The notes beneath the pieces were generated by a model. It worked only from the letters and a program-made list of their open reading frames with translations. It did no database searches and was not told the DNA's origin. Below, piece after piece: positions 22,018-34,140 of a DNA stretch of 64,000 bases. Location: NCBI GenBank assembly GCA_025617375.2, contig JAMYGW020000013.1, positions 372,001 through 436,000 on the forward strand, in the 5' to 3' direction. The stretch is from Acarospora socialis (Eukaryota; Ascomycota; Lecanoromycetes; Acarosporales; Acarosporaceae). The translations under genes and the position numbers were made by a program. Position 1 is the stretch's first letter, and each line of letters begins with the position of its first letter.

Positions 22018-24326
22018 ATGAATGATCTGACCATGCGGGTCCCAAAGTTCCTACGTCGATCCTCCACTGTTTCCGGTTCTGCGGGTACCTCAAACAACCC
22101 GCTTCTCTTGGGGAAACGCAATCGCAGCAAAGTCTCACTGTCATTACCGAAGAGTCGCGATAGACAGGGGAAGCATTCAGTGCCAGAAGAGGAGGGTCTT
22201 CCAGATTTACGTAGCACAGACGGAGCCGAATCAACCCGTTCGCCAACAATCCGTACGGAGAGTAACATCACCGAAAATCCACAGTCGACCCCAAATACGA
22301 GTGTCGAATCACCTCTGTCGCTTGAGAAGGCCAACCCCCTAGTGACCGTACAAGAACCCACACCGGATCTCCTAGCAAGTGCCGGACCGCCACTGGGTGT
22401 GGAAAATCAACCCACCAGCGAGCACGGCCGTGAAGAGGGTGAACGTTTGGTCCCGGCGCCCTCTCCCAAGTCAGGCGTACCCCATCGACCACATCCTCCA
22501 AGACGTCAATCTCTGGTGCCAACCTCACAGACTCAGCTGATCAAGACGCTGCTTCAACCGGACAAGTCTCATCCATCCAGAACGGGCAACATCGACTACT
22601 TTACCGGCCCTCCTACTCTCGACATACGCCCGAACATGATAAGTAGGAAGATTTGGGTCAAAAGACCTGGAGCTTCAGCGACGCTTGTGTCGATCAACGA
22701 GGATGACTTGGTGGATGATGTCCGAGACATGATCCTGAGGAAGTACGCCAACTCGCTAGGACACAGCTTTGATGCTCCTGATATCACGTTAAGAATAGTA
22801 GCAAGGGATCATTCAAGCCGGCAACCGAATGCAGAGAGGACATTGGGGCCGGAGGAGCCGATCACACGTACATTGGATGCATATTATCCTGGAGGACAAA
22901 CCGTGGAGGAAGCCCTCGTCATTGACGTTCCTCAACGGCGAACACCAAGGCCATCGCCTCGAGCAGGCCACCCGGTCCCATACTACTACCCTGACGACTT
23001 ACGGCCCGGCGAAAGTGGTACTGATTACTTCCCGCCCATGCCCGCTGCTCCTTCACCACACCTTCCCTCTGGATCCGTTTCAATCGCCAGCGGGCCGGCA
23101 GGGGCCCACCACGCCTCGTTACATTCGTTCTCCGTCATTAACTCCGGTCAAGGACCACCTCTCCCATCGCCCGGAAGCCGAGGTACCCGTCATACTCATC
23201 GACCCAAATATGGCCGCCAGCACACATCCTCCCCAACGATCCTGACAACTGTGCCCAACATAGCAAGTAACGGTATGCCTCCAGTCACCCAAATTTGAGT
23301 TAGACTTAGACTTAATCCTAGCCTACCAGATGTCTCTAAAGCGATGAACGGGGCTCCAATTCCACCACCTCTTCCCAGTCCTCCCGCTTCTTTCGAACAG
23401 CCGCTCCGCAGAGTTTCAACGCCGCCGCCGCAGCGAGTTGCGTCGCCCCGGCCGCAAGTAAAGAGCAACGATAGTAAGAAAATCAAAAAGAATGCAGAAC
23501 ATCCGTCACTACCCGCGGGTCTGCTCGATGGTGCGGTACCGCCGATCAACGTACTGATCGTCGAAGATAACATCATCAATCTCAAACTTCTTGAGGCATT
23601 CATGAAGCGTCTCAAAGTCCGGTGGCAGACGGCCATGAACGGGCGTGAAGCGGTCACCAAGTGGCGAGCTGGTGGCTTCCACTTGGTCCTCATGGACATT
23701 CAACTACCGGTCATGAACGGGCTGGAAGCGACCAAAGAGATCCGCAGGCTGGAAAGGCTGAACAGCATCGGCGTCTTCACGTCGTCAGCGTCGAGCAGCG
23801 CGCCAGCCGCAGCGACCGGTGTCGAGCCAGAGGGGGATGACAAGCTGCCCAATACAATCCTTTTTAAATCTCCTGTCATCATCGTCGCGCTTACCGCGTC
23901 GAGTCTGCAGAGCGACCGTCATGAAGCATTGGCTGCTGGCTGTAACGACTTCTTGACAAAGGTATAGTGCCTCCTTCCGTCTCATCTGCGCGGACAGCAT
24001 TCTCTTCTCCAGGTACATTCTACTAAACTGTTCTCCTATCCCTCTAGCCCGTCAACTTCGTCTGGCTCGAACGCAAGGTGATGGAGTGGGGTTGCATGCA
24101 AGCCCTCATCGACTTCGACGGCTGGCGCAAGTGGAAAGATTTCTCGCAAAAGGACAAGGACGATTCTTCGACTCCCAAATCAGCCGCCAAGGGGCTCAGC
24201 AAGTCACCAGCAGACCGGAAGCGAGAGAAAAGGATGAGCGCGAGCACGTTGAGTGGAGGTGGGGTCGGGAGCGAGGGTCTGGGAACAGTCACGGAGGGGG
24301 TGAGTCCGATCGCTGCTGGGGCTTGA
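22018..24326 (+). CDS. ssk1: SSK1-type response regulator of the HOG pathway
   Basis: Three exons (22018-23272, 23330-23961, 24048-24326) give 721 residues. The N-terminal ~490 residues are Pro/Ser-rich and hold the conserved fungal Ssk1 block near ISRKIWVKRPGASATLVSINEDDLVDDVRDMILRKYANSLG and the KYGRQHTSSPT motif just before the first intron. The receiver domain starts INVLIVEDNIINLKLLEAFMKRL; the phosphoacceptor is Asp541 in VLMDIQLPVMNG; an insertion of Ser/Ala/Gly residues interrupts the domain before VIIVALTASS; the terminal Lys is in NDFLTK, exactly at the second junction (PVNFVWLERKVMEWGCMQAL follows). Known role: receives phosphate from the Sln1-Ypd1 type phosphorelay and activates the Ssk2/22 MAPKKK of the osmotic/oxidative stress pathway. 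The ATG at 22018 is the first in frame; MRVPKF at 22033 is an alternative. Confidence 0.95.
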
Positions 24327-26066
24327 CTATTCACCACTCTTCGGGCTAAGATACACGTACGACACGACGCATATCTCGGGGCATTGTCTTTTACTTGGTA
24401 ATCCTTTTCATCCCTACACCTCATTTTCTCTCCATCTCTTTATTTTCTATCTTCCCTGAGCATGTCTCTATCTTGGCATTTAGCGTCGGTGGTTTCAAGG
24501 CAGTCCAGGTATCTATCATTGGCTTTCTCATTGAAATCTAAGGCGATACTCGTATGCACAGCATCAACAGCGAGCGAGCGAGTGTCTTCTGCGTGGTCAT
24601 TACTGTACATTAACTACATATCTATACAACATAATCGAATAGTAACGACAGCTCTCGTGGTGTCTGAATAGATGCGAAAACGCGTGAACATACTCGCCAT
24701 CTCAGTCACTTGCTTGCTGTACCTCTCTTCCTGAGGCCACACATTCCCATTCCCAACAACGCTTTCCCTCCTCCCCTTCGCCGCCAGATCGGCATCGTTT
24801 TCGTATTTGTACCAAAACAACTACACGCTCAGCACCACATCTACCATCCTACCGCGAACATTCGCTTTGCTGTCTTTTCGGCCCTTTCATCCAGGTGCCA
24901 AGTGGGGAGATATCCTGTGTCTCTTGCGACACAGCGGGGCCATACTTGAGATGAAGCAAAGGTATGAAAAGTGATTCCTGCCGATGGTGGGCAAGGGGAG
25001 GAATTGGGAACCGAGCTTCCGTCCTATGCGAAGATGAAAGATGAAGGAAGAGGACGTTCCCGGAGCGGAGCATATCAGGTGATGGAGAGGGTGGGAGGAA
25101 GGGAGGTGGGTGATGGTGATGATGATGGGATGTAGTGGCTGGGCTTCTGACTCCCGCTGAGTTTACAGGAAGGAGTTCGAGTGGTCGGTACTCTGGAAAG
25201 CCGACGATACAGGAGGGAAACGAGTGGGAGATGCTAGGAGAGGAGAGGATAGGATAGTGGTTGGAGTGTCGTTGGGGCCGCTGGTGGCGTGGAAGATTGC
25301 TCGACAACTGCCGGGTGGTAGAGGAAGTATGGGTGGGCTTTCAATGATGGATGACGGTATGAGGACGTGGTGTGGGCTATTGATTGTTTTGGTAGATTGG
25401 TTGGGTTTGGATGAGGAGAGTGAGTAAGGACGGGCAGTTAGTGGAGACTGCAGCGGCATGAGTGTCCAAGTGTGTGGAGAGCGTGTTACTTGGGAAAGGG
25501 GTTTGGGTCGATAAGAACTCGAAAGGGTGTCAAACGGTTTAGGAAAGGAGTGGGCACACGGTGTTCAGAGACTGAGAGTGAGACAGCCGATAGCTTCACT
25601 CGTAGGTGCAGAGTAGATGTTTGAAAGTGTCTGCATTGCTGGGATCTGGTCTCAAAGTACAGAGATGCGTACAGTACAGTACAGCGCAGTGCATACAACA
25701 ACACAGTCGTTCCTTGCTGTGCGACCCGACAACGAGAAACGGGAGCGAAGGCCCTTGAAGGCAGAAAGATCATATGTACCAGAACCTGGCGAAACACGAT
25801 AGTCGTTGCTGCCGGTCAAAACAATATGTGCACGTCATTCTCCAGTCCTGCGTCACTCGTCCAATTCCGCAAAGTCATAGAAATGGCCAAGACGCCGTGC
25901 TTTGACAAACAGCCTCCCGCCCCTGACAAAACCACACTGATGCCACCCACTCCACGCGATCCAGAAGCCCGTCCGCCCAACGTCCTTGACACCAACTGAC
26001 CACCATCCATTCCACCAACGCCCCATCCAGCGCGCACCGGACATCTTGTCCGCGGACTGGCCAACA
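24327..26066. other. Convergent gene-free region SSK1/HAL4
   Basis: 1.7 kb between two 3' ends, long for convergent genes. Minus-strand frames at 24849-25459 are Ser/Pro/His low-complexity text with no domain, and plus-strand frames are fragments. I see no gene, repeat family or RNA gene. Confidence 0.5.
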
Positions 26067-28171
26067 TCATGACCACCCATCGCCCATGTCGAAGCGATGC
26101 TGCGGCATCCTCTGCTTCGCCGGCGGTAGATGGTTGTGCATCTTCTTGACACAGAGCTTACTCGCCAGCTTGCAACTTTTGCTCCCAGCCGCATCGATGG
26201 CCTGCTCCTTCGCACCGTAATCCTCGACGCTACAGCAGTCAATGGTCTTGACCCAACGATCGTTGAGGCCCTCGTGTATCAGTATACGCTTGTCCGGGTT
26301 TGGGTTTAGCATCTTCAACATGAGACGCTTGATGGCGGGACTGTCGAGGTTTGCGAAAATCGGGCCGCATTTCGGCATTCCATCCGCATCGTCGGTGATC
26401 ACACCGTCAGGGTGTTTCGCGAGCCAGGTATCCCAGCCTGCTGCAAACTTCTGGTAGAAAGGATGACTGCGCTCGGCTGAAGGCCAGGGCGACCCGCAAA
26501 AAGTCATGGTAAGGAACACGATCGCGCACGACCATACATCCAGAGCACGTGGGTCATAGTCGCCTGTAGGTAACCTTAGTGTTTTACCCCACGTGATCAT
26601 TGAGTCCACTTACCCTGTTTCTCGAGCACCTCAGGCGCAATGTAAGGAAGACTACCGCAAATGCCCGGCGAACATCGACGGCATTCCTTCATGTTGATCC
26701 CACACTCACCTCTCGCGGCCCGTACGCCTGGATGCTCGCCGCAGAAGACTTCGGATACACCAAAGTCTGTAATCTTCAGATGGCCGTCATTAGTCATCAA
26801 CAAGTTCTCCAACTTGATGTCGCGATGAGCAATGCCATGCGCGTGGAGGTAGGCGACACCTCGAAGCAGCTGCTTGAACAGGCATAGCCTGTCTTCCAGC
26901 TTGAAATATCTCTTCTCTACCAACGCAAAGAGCTCCCCTTGCGGGCAGTACTCCATGACATGGTTCCAGCGGCCGGAATGGGTGCAGAGACGTACGCTCT
27001 CGACAATGTTCGGGTGATGGAGGCTTTTGGCGATGCTAAATTCCGACTTGACTTTTTTCTCATATTCGTCTTGATCCTCTTTCTGTCCCTTCTTCCTGAA
27101 TTCTTTGACCGCATAGACTTTGTCCGCAGGGCCACCTTTCCTGATCATCAGTTTCACCGTCGCGGTGGCGCCTTTGCCGATCATCTTTCCCCTCTTGCCC
27201 GGCAGGATACTTGGACTGGCGAACTCTTTCGTCAGCTCGACGGTGTCCACGTTGAAATCGTCCGGTAGGCTGGTGCTCATCCTCCGCGCCTTCAATCCGA
27301 CGCCAGTAGCGGCGGGCATGGAGATATAGTTGTCAGGTTCGAAGAAGGGTAGACCGGTCATGCTCGTGGAGCGTTTCCGCGAGCCAGGCCTCTGAGGTTT
27401 GTTCATCGTGCTAAACATGATGCGACTCTTGTCTTGCAGGTTCAGTCCGGTCGACGATCGTGCTTGCTTCTGGCTGAGAGGATCTAACGGCGGGGGGATG
27501 TGCCATTGTCCATCACTCTCCAACGTACTAGTCGGCGAACCTGGAGACGGTGGCGAGTTTGACTGCGATACTACCGGAGAGTTGCGCGAGGACAGTGTGA
27601 AGGATGGCATCCGCCTCGCAGCGAAAGGGCCGGATTTGGCATTGTGGCCTCCGATGTGCATCTCTGCGACGTTGTTGGAATTTGAGCGGCGAAAGAGCGA
27701 TCGGATGGATCGCCTGGCCGATTTCCGAACAGGAGATTGACCATTCTGGGAGGGGGATGAAGGTGGGAGGTTATCGGCGTTATTTGTAGATACGGCCGGA
27801 TGTGGATCGCTTGGCGGCGGGGTTGCGGGAACGTTGACAATGAGCGGTTTCATTGGCGAGATTGTGGCCGACACTCCCGTATTACTTCCAGCATTACTCT
27901 CCATCGAACCAACATGATGAGGGTGGAAGTCGTCGTGTGAATGATGATCGCTCGTCGGTGTTACTGCCTCTATGGGTTCACTGCTGGTCTCGTTGTCGTC
28001 TTCGTCTTCCTCGAAGATAGGTGCTGAGCAGTCGATGGAACGTGGATCCAGAGATATCCCTGCGGCTGAGATATAAGGCTGCGCTTTCGGATGGGAGATA
28101 TTCAGAGCGTCGATGGATGGCATCGGCGGTTGTTGTGACATTGTGATCGTTTGAGCGGACCGGCTGGCCAT
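26067..28171 (-). CDS. hal4: HAL4/SAT4-type serine/threonine protein kinase
   Basis: Two exons on the minus strand (26614-28171, 26067-26563) give 684 residues; the 50-base intron (GTAAGT...CTACAG) splits EKQ-GDYDPRALDVWS. The N-terminal ~325 residues are disordered, rich in Ser/Pro and basic clusters (KSARRSIRSLFRR). The kinase domain has the Gly-rich loop GKGATATVKL, YAVKEF with the ATP-binding Lys, the catalytic loop HRDIKLENLL, DFG in ITDFGVSEVF, and the activation-segment Cys-rich insert GECGINMKECRRCSPGICGSLPYIAPEVL, a hallmark of the fungal NPR/HAL subfamily. Known role of Hal4/Sat4: controls cation homeostasis by stabilising Trk potassium transporters and other plasma membrane permeases. 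All catalytic residues are present. Confidence 0.93.
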
Positions 28172-30824
28172 TGTTGATCAGGGAGGAATGGAGGATGAGC
28201 ACTGGCCCGGTGGAAGATGGAAGGGTGCCTTCAGACGGCGAATCCAACCCAGCAACGCTGCACCGTCACAGTGACACTCGACGTTATCGATGAAGATGAA
28301 GGTGAAGAATCTCCAAGCAGACGATGTGAATCAATTCTCCTTACCCAAACCGGATAACTTGGTGGGAGGGTTTCATCCGGTCTGGTGGATCCTTGCCAGA
28401 CTTCTTCGAAACGGACCTGGCCTATCCAGCCCAACCAAAAATCGCGCAGACCGATGACTGGCCGGTGTAACAGTTTCTTGGCTGATGTTCAAAGTGCTGC
28501 AGGTGTAGGTAGAGTGAATTGAAAGGAGAATGATTTAATGATGCAATTTCCAGGCTACTTCTTGGTATGTCCAACAGACAAACTCGGGATATGTGCCGAG
28601 GACTGCTATGGACGAGCGAGGGAAGGCGAGAAAATCACTTTAATAATGATCTAAAGTAACGTATTTGTACTCGGACTCGTAGTAATCAATTAATGAACAG
28701 GAGTGATCATCTAATATCTTCCGGATACCGAAGGTCAATTGCAACTTGGCGGTATCAACGAAGACTACCTTAGGGATCTCTCCAGAGTTTGACCCGTTCA
28801 GTATGTCCTTATACGGGGGCACGAGCGAGTAAATATTGGCGCCTGCCCCCACGGAGAGGCTTTGATGTTTCTACTTTCGAAGCCTTGCAGCAACAAGAGA
28901 GGATCATGGATTCCCTTAGGCAGTGAAACCGAAGTCGGGCTAACGGCCAAGTAAGGTAGGTATGAGTATTCTTGGGTTCAGTGGTGTAGGTACTGTACTA
29001 CCTACCTATCGTAAGGAGGTATATGAACGCATACTTATACTGTGCAGCCAAAGCGAGACATGATGGGAAAAATTGTCATCGGGTATATGTTGCCAGCTGA
29101 TACTCGTATTATTATGTACAGTACATTCCACACCAGCCCGGTGTAATCGTCCCGGATTTCAGTCCTATAAGCTCGAGCATGACGGTTGCGGCGAGTTTTC
29201 TTTCCACCAAAGTCCGTCTTACTTCCCATAAGGTGCCTTAATTGTAGTTGTAAGGTATAGGTAGTGACTTAGATTCGCACGTACAGGTTCAGGTAAGGTA
29301 AGGTAGTCTCCTACATGTACGGTTGTGGATCACAGGATGCGCCTGACCGAGTTAGCCCAGCATTTGCGCGATATAAACGGCGCGAAAAGACCGAGATACG
29401 GAGGAAGTCAATTTACAAGGTCCGTCCTGACGTTAGCGACGGGGGGGGCATACCTTACAGTACACATACGAGTGCTTGCATCGCATTGATATTTATGGAG
29501 TACGACAGACACAAGGGAGACGACGATAAGGTACACAGGCAATAGATATCAAATAATACCTCATAGACCGTGGATCAAATCAACAGCCAGCCGTCTTGGT
29601 ATGTACAATACGAAATACCCTCCCTACACGTAGATAGGTACTTCTGATACCACTACCTAAGGTAGTTACCTGTATGAGTCGCAATCGTGATGCACAGATC
29701 ATGGAGAGAACTGTGAGAGGGATTGGATAGTCCCGCCCTGCTCCATCCCCATCCGTGGCAGACCGCTTCTGACCAGTTGCATCGGGAGTCGAGGATCGAG
29801 ACTGCGGTGCGTTGTGCATCCGCGATTTGCGCCGGCAAAGTGCCTCAGTTGTTTGATACCAGGAACCTTTGAAGATCATACCTTACCTACGGATACCTGT
29901 TGCCTACCTACCTAGGTACTGTGTAGAGTTGCTCCATGTACTTCGTACCAGGCGTGATGCTCGATAGAGATACAACATAGAGAAACTGCAATGGTTCCTT
30001 CTGTTCATCCCCTTCTCGGTCCGAATGATAATTACTCGATATCAAGGTCAAGGCACGAACCAACATCACAAAGGCGCATACTTCCACGGATGGCACGGCA
30101 GATTGTCTGATGAGCAAACAGCCAACCCTGCATGATCGCCTGTGAACCCTGCTCGTTCGAATGCATGGACCATTGGGCGTACGCACCCCGCGCTGTTGTA
30201 CCTCTACCTTATGTTCAACTACTCGTACTCCTTGCAAAGCGTGGAGTGAGGCTGCAATAATAATTACCTTAACAATGCAGACGAGTCGCTTTTCATGCCC
30301 GGGGAGTACAAGGTGTAAGCAGCTTCCTTGCCTGCAGCCGGACCCCCCTCGAATTCGGATATATACCGCCTGAGCATATACCTAATCGTCTCGAGAATAC
30401 GGAAGTAATGACGAAGAAACCTCCAACGTCCGGTGCCAAGAGACGTTACGAAGCTGCACGAAATATGTGCAGCTGCAGAAGACAGTACACTTGGCACTCT
30501 ACAAGACCTGCACTGGCATACTCGTATCCCGGTCAGGGGCACCGCACAACTGCAGCGCCAATATCAAGGTCCTCTGTGCATGAAGAGAAGACTCTCCTGC
30601 CCTCAAAGTTCCCCTGCACCGTCATCTCTTCTGGCCTGGGCGTTACGTGTCCCCAACATCCCAACGCGGATAGACTATTGGTAGTCCGGAGCGACTATGA
30701 CAAACTGCCAAGTGTCAAGGGGCGATGTAGGAAAACTGCCAATATTATTATTGATAGCGAGCCGATGTTCGGAGGCAGTCCAAGCAACCGTAGTAACTCA
30801 ACAGAATTCTATTTGAGAGGTGCT

Positions 30825-30842
30825 ACCTACCTAGGTAGGTAT
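30825..30842. repeat. 18-base perfect palindrome of the TACCTAGGTA family
   Basis: TACCTACCTAGGTAGGTA reads identically on both strands. It is the longest perfect member of the dispersed motif family that I found in the window. Confidence 0.85.
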
Positions 30843-32590
30843 CGAAACGTTCCGCTCGCATGCATCTGCTAAGTTATGGCCAAGAATGGTTTGACGAGTG
30901 ATTGAGACCGTCCTTCATGCTCCGCTTCACGCGCAAAGCTCAGCATTTATTTCATGAGCATCTGGAAAGTTCCGACCAACTCAAGTCAGAGTCCCACCCT
31001 TTACGGAGTACTTCTCGCCAATACTCCTATCTTCAATTATACATCCAATTACTCACCGTCACCCACCACCAGTAACATCCATCCTTGTCACACACCTACA
31101 GATACCAAGAGATGAGCGTGCTGCAGCCTACATGCGGCGAACATTCTAGAGGCTATCCCTCCATCCAATTGACTGCCATACGAATATGCGGAAGAACCCA
31201 CTCAGGAGGCGGGCAACGCGCAAGTGACTGCGCAGTGGAAGCTGATCTGGGCTGCACAAACAACCCCACGCGTCCCATTGCTGTTGAAAAGTGTCGTGTA
31301 GACATCCACACCCTCTTGGGCCCCCGATGAGACTCCGGATGCACTGGGGCTTGACGGCTTCGGCACTTAGAGGCTTGTTCTTGCGGTGACGCTGACTGTG
31401 TTCGCCGAGGGTCACCAGACCACAATGGTGACCGGAAATGGATGGACTGCGAATTTCCAAAGTACTTTAGGGTCTTGACCCTCGAGATTAGAATCCCACA
31501 CTTTCGAGTCAAGGGGGGGTGATCGTTGAGGAATTACTGACTGAGAATTTGCAACAGTCTGATACTATGATCGCGTATATCAAGGCGACGTGGAATGCCG
31601 GCTCCCAATACGATTTCATTATGATAGTGAGTGTGGGCGGTCAGGGAAAGATGTATATCAACGACAATATCCAGCAGGACATCGCAAAGCAACCCCTGAA
31701 ATGCATCGTGCCGCTTGAAGCAAGTCTCGGATGCCTATGACATCGAGCTCGTTAGCGCTCTCGAAAGCTAGTTCTCGTGGCCAGGCCCGAGCATCTCACA
31801 CCGAGAATGTCAGTCTGACCCGGAGCGTATGAAGAAGAGGTTGGTACTCCGTAATGAGTTGGCTAATGGATGGGAGGGATATTGTTCCCTGGTATGGAGA
31901 GATGGAGCGTCTCATGCTGTCAGTTGGGCAGCATATGTTCTTATATGACTATTCGTCCGAATCTCGGATCTGTCGATTTACAGTATGTTGAGCTGTGGGC
32001 CATGTGATTGGTGTATTGACAAAACAGTTATTCTGGATGGCTCGCGCCCCACTGTCGCTGTTTTTCTTGGTGGCAATTAAAATGCCTGATTTTACCTCTC
32101 TGATCATCGCAATGAGAGAACGCTACATTCAGATTCTCATCGCACTGCCTTTCATCGGTTCCGGCCAACCAAGTACCGAGTCACAACCTCTCCATCCCTT
32201 TGACCGGCCCAGCTCGTGGCACTCCACTCCTCTCCAATTCGCTCCAGTCATGTTGTCCTTCCGTCCCGTGCCTTCTCGTGGAGCCAGCACAATCCAGACT
32301 TGGCTTGAGCTGAGCATTGGTGTGTTACACCCTTTTGAAGCCATTGGCTTGCACTTTCTCGTCGACAGGGGTAGAGCAAGTCGATAGACCTGTAGCTGCG
32401 CAGGCCCGCCTACGGAAGCGCAGAGGTTTCAGGCCAGCCAGGATATTCATGCTCAGGGACTTCGATTCTCCATCTGTAGTGTTGAGTGCGTGTTGTGCCA
32501 AGCGCCAATGGATTCCATCCCAACGCACTTGGCACATCATCTCACGAGCACTAATGACCCATCTGTCCCATTCAACCCAACCTGACCTTC

Positions 32591-33405
32591 CTATACAGCC
32601 CCATGCATTCTTGCATATCTGCCGCTGCACGGGCGTCGCCCCTCGAAAAGGCCGGTTGAATCAACAGCATCCTGCACGAAGCATAGCATACGACGCCTAT
32701 TCTCCTTCACGAAGTCCATATGCTCCTTGTTCATGCCGCCCCTTTTGGTCCAGTCGATCCATTGATCCAGCACTTTAGCAATGCATTCGGCGATTACTCG
32801 GCTCAACGACCTTCCGACAGAGTACGCTTTCGACAGCTTTGCTGCACGGTGCATGATCCATTCAACCTGGATGATCCTCTTCAAACCCATCTTCGCTACC
32901 GAACAACTGCATAGTCTGGGTAAGTTCAGGATCTCGAGAATCCTCTTCACCACCCGCGCTCGCCGCTCCGCCACATCGGCCATCGTTCCCTCGTACAACG
33001 CCGCGCGCTCGGCCGCCAGCCTTGCATTTCTCGCCGCTTGCGCCTGGTCGGGTGGCATTTCTCGCTCGGCGTCTATTCGCTGCGTTGGTACGGGAAACTT
33101 GGAACGTCTTCTGACGATGGCTACTGATGGGTCGTACTGCGTCGCCCGTGGAGGAGCGTCTTTTTCGTCTAATAGCCCCCAGGAGGACCAAGACCCCGCA
33201 GGGCACAGAATCTTTCTTCACAGGGAGTCGGATGTTCCAAGGATGCTGCTATCCCACATGCCCATGTTCATACCGCGGCCGAGGGCGGGAGCTGCTAAGG
33301 CGGACGACGTAGACACGTTTTGTTTCTGCAGATGACTGATATTGGGGCTCGAATCAATGGGTGCAGTGCCTTGTTCATATCTCGCCGTGTCGATCCAGGA
33401 GCACT
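32591..33405 (-). CDS. Doubtful hypothetical gene (possibly broken)
   Basis: Coding character is suggestive but no family is recognised. On the minus strand a frame runs from about 33405 through IDTARYEQGTAPIDSSPN and ALGRGMNMGMWDSSILGTSDS to a stop near 33219. A second frame then reads LLDEKDAPPRATQYDPSVAIVRRRSKF, a basic/Ala-rich helix (AAERAALYEGTMADVAERRARVVKRILE) and continues to a stop at 32591. A possible intron between the two blocks (GTGAAG donor near 33221) joins naturally to yet another frame ending at 32862, so the structure is ambiguous. Either a spliced gene with an intron I have not placed, or a decayed one. The boundaries are approximate. Confidence 0.35.
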
Positions 33406-34140
33406 ACCTGTCATGGCTCAGATGAAAATGTATGAAACATTCTGTTGAAGCTCGCGTCGCTTCGACCGCCTTTTTCGGTCACATCTGGGCCTTTTCCGGA
33501 GCCGGACTCGTTCCTCTCACCGTTTCTGCTTTTACGGGTATGATTAACGTATCATTACGAGCCGGTGGAACGTGTTTCGAGCATGATGGGTGTAACACTG
33601 AGTGAACCTATCTTTTCTACCCGTACCTCTGTCTCCTTAGCCCGACCCACAAGGTGACATCACCCGAGACACAAATTCCACCAACTGGATGGCGAAGCTG
33701 ATAAGTTCGTGGACGTTTCGCAGATTGCCCTTGAATTCGCCTCGTGATATGACACGCCGAGAACTATCATTACTACCTACGTGACGTCGTAAACGAGTAA
33801 CTACAGGAAACCCAGAAGGACCGAAAGAGAGGGTAGATATATATTCGTATGCAAATCAAGCTAAGAGACTGAGTGAAGAAAAGAGCTTTATATGATATAG
33901 TGGCGGCAGTCGAGGCCGGATGAGTCAGTCAGTCTGTGCGCCCGCCCGCCAAGAACACCGATACAATGAAAGCCAGACTACCGTCGCTGAGAGATGGAGA
34001 GTTTGGTAGTTCTGAGCCCCTGAGAGTGTGGAAAGGTGATATTCGAAATTGTGGGGAGTTTCTTGGGAGATGGTAATCTCCAACGAAACGAGAGGGAGGT
34101 ATGCCCGTTGATCGGACGATGATGTTCTGTTTATATCTGC

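Larger units (their letters stand above)
28172..34140. other. 6-kb gene-poor region
   Basis: Between HAL4 (its promoter side) and the 3' end of apsA. Most open frames are short and overlap each other without domain features. The stretch 28960-30845 is dense in TACCTA/TAGGTA motifs, including an 18-base perfect palindrome at 30825-30842. One doubtful gene is listed separately at 32591-33405. I see no transposase, reverse transcriptase or long terminal repeats. Confidence 0.5.

Noticed and set aside
24849-25459. Minus-strand frames of about 100-150 codons between SSK1 and HAL4
   Set aside because: Low-complexity Ser/Pro/His text, no domain, no consistent splice structure; more likely UTR or spacer.
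32781-33335. 184-codon plus-strand frame
   Set aside because: Antisense to the doubtful minus-strand gene; no family text and a poor start context.
28172-34140. Transposon or virus-like remnant in the gene-poor region
   Set aside because: I looked for transposase, integrase or reverse-transcriptase text, terminal repeats and strong C-to-T decay and saw none by eye; a database search could still find a short relic.
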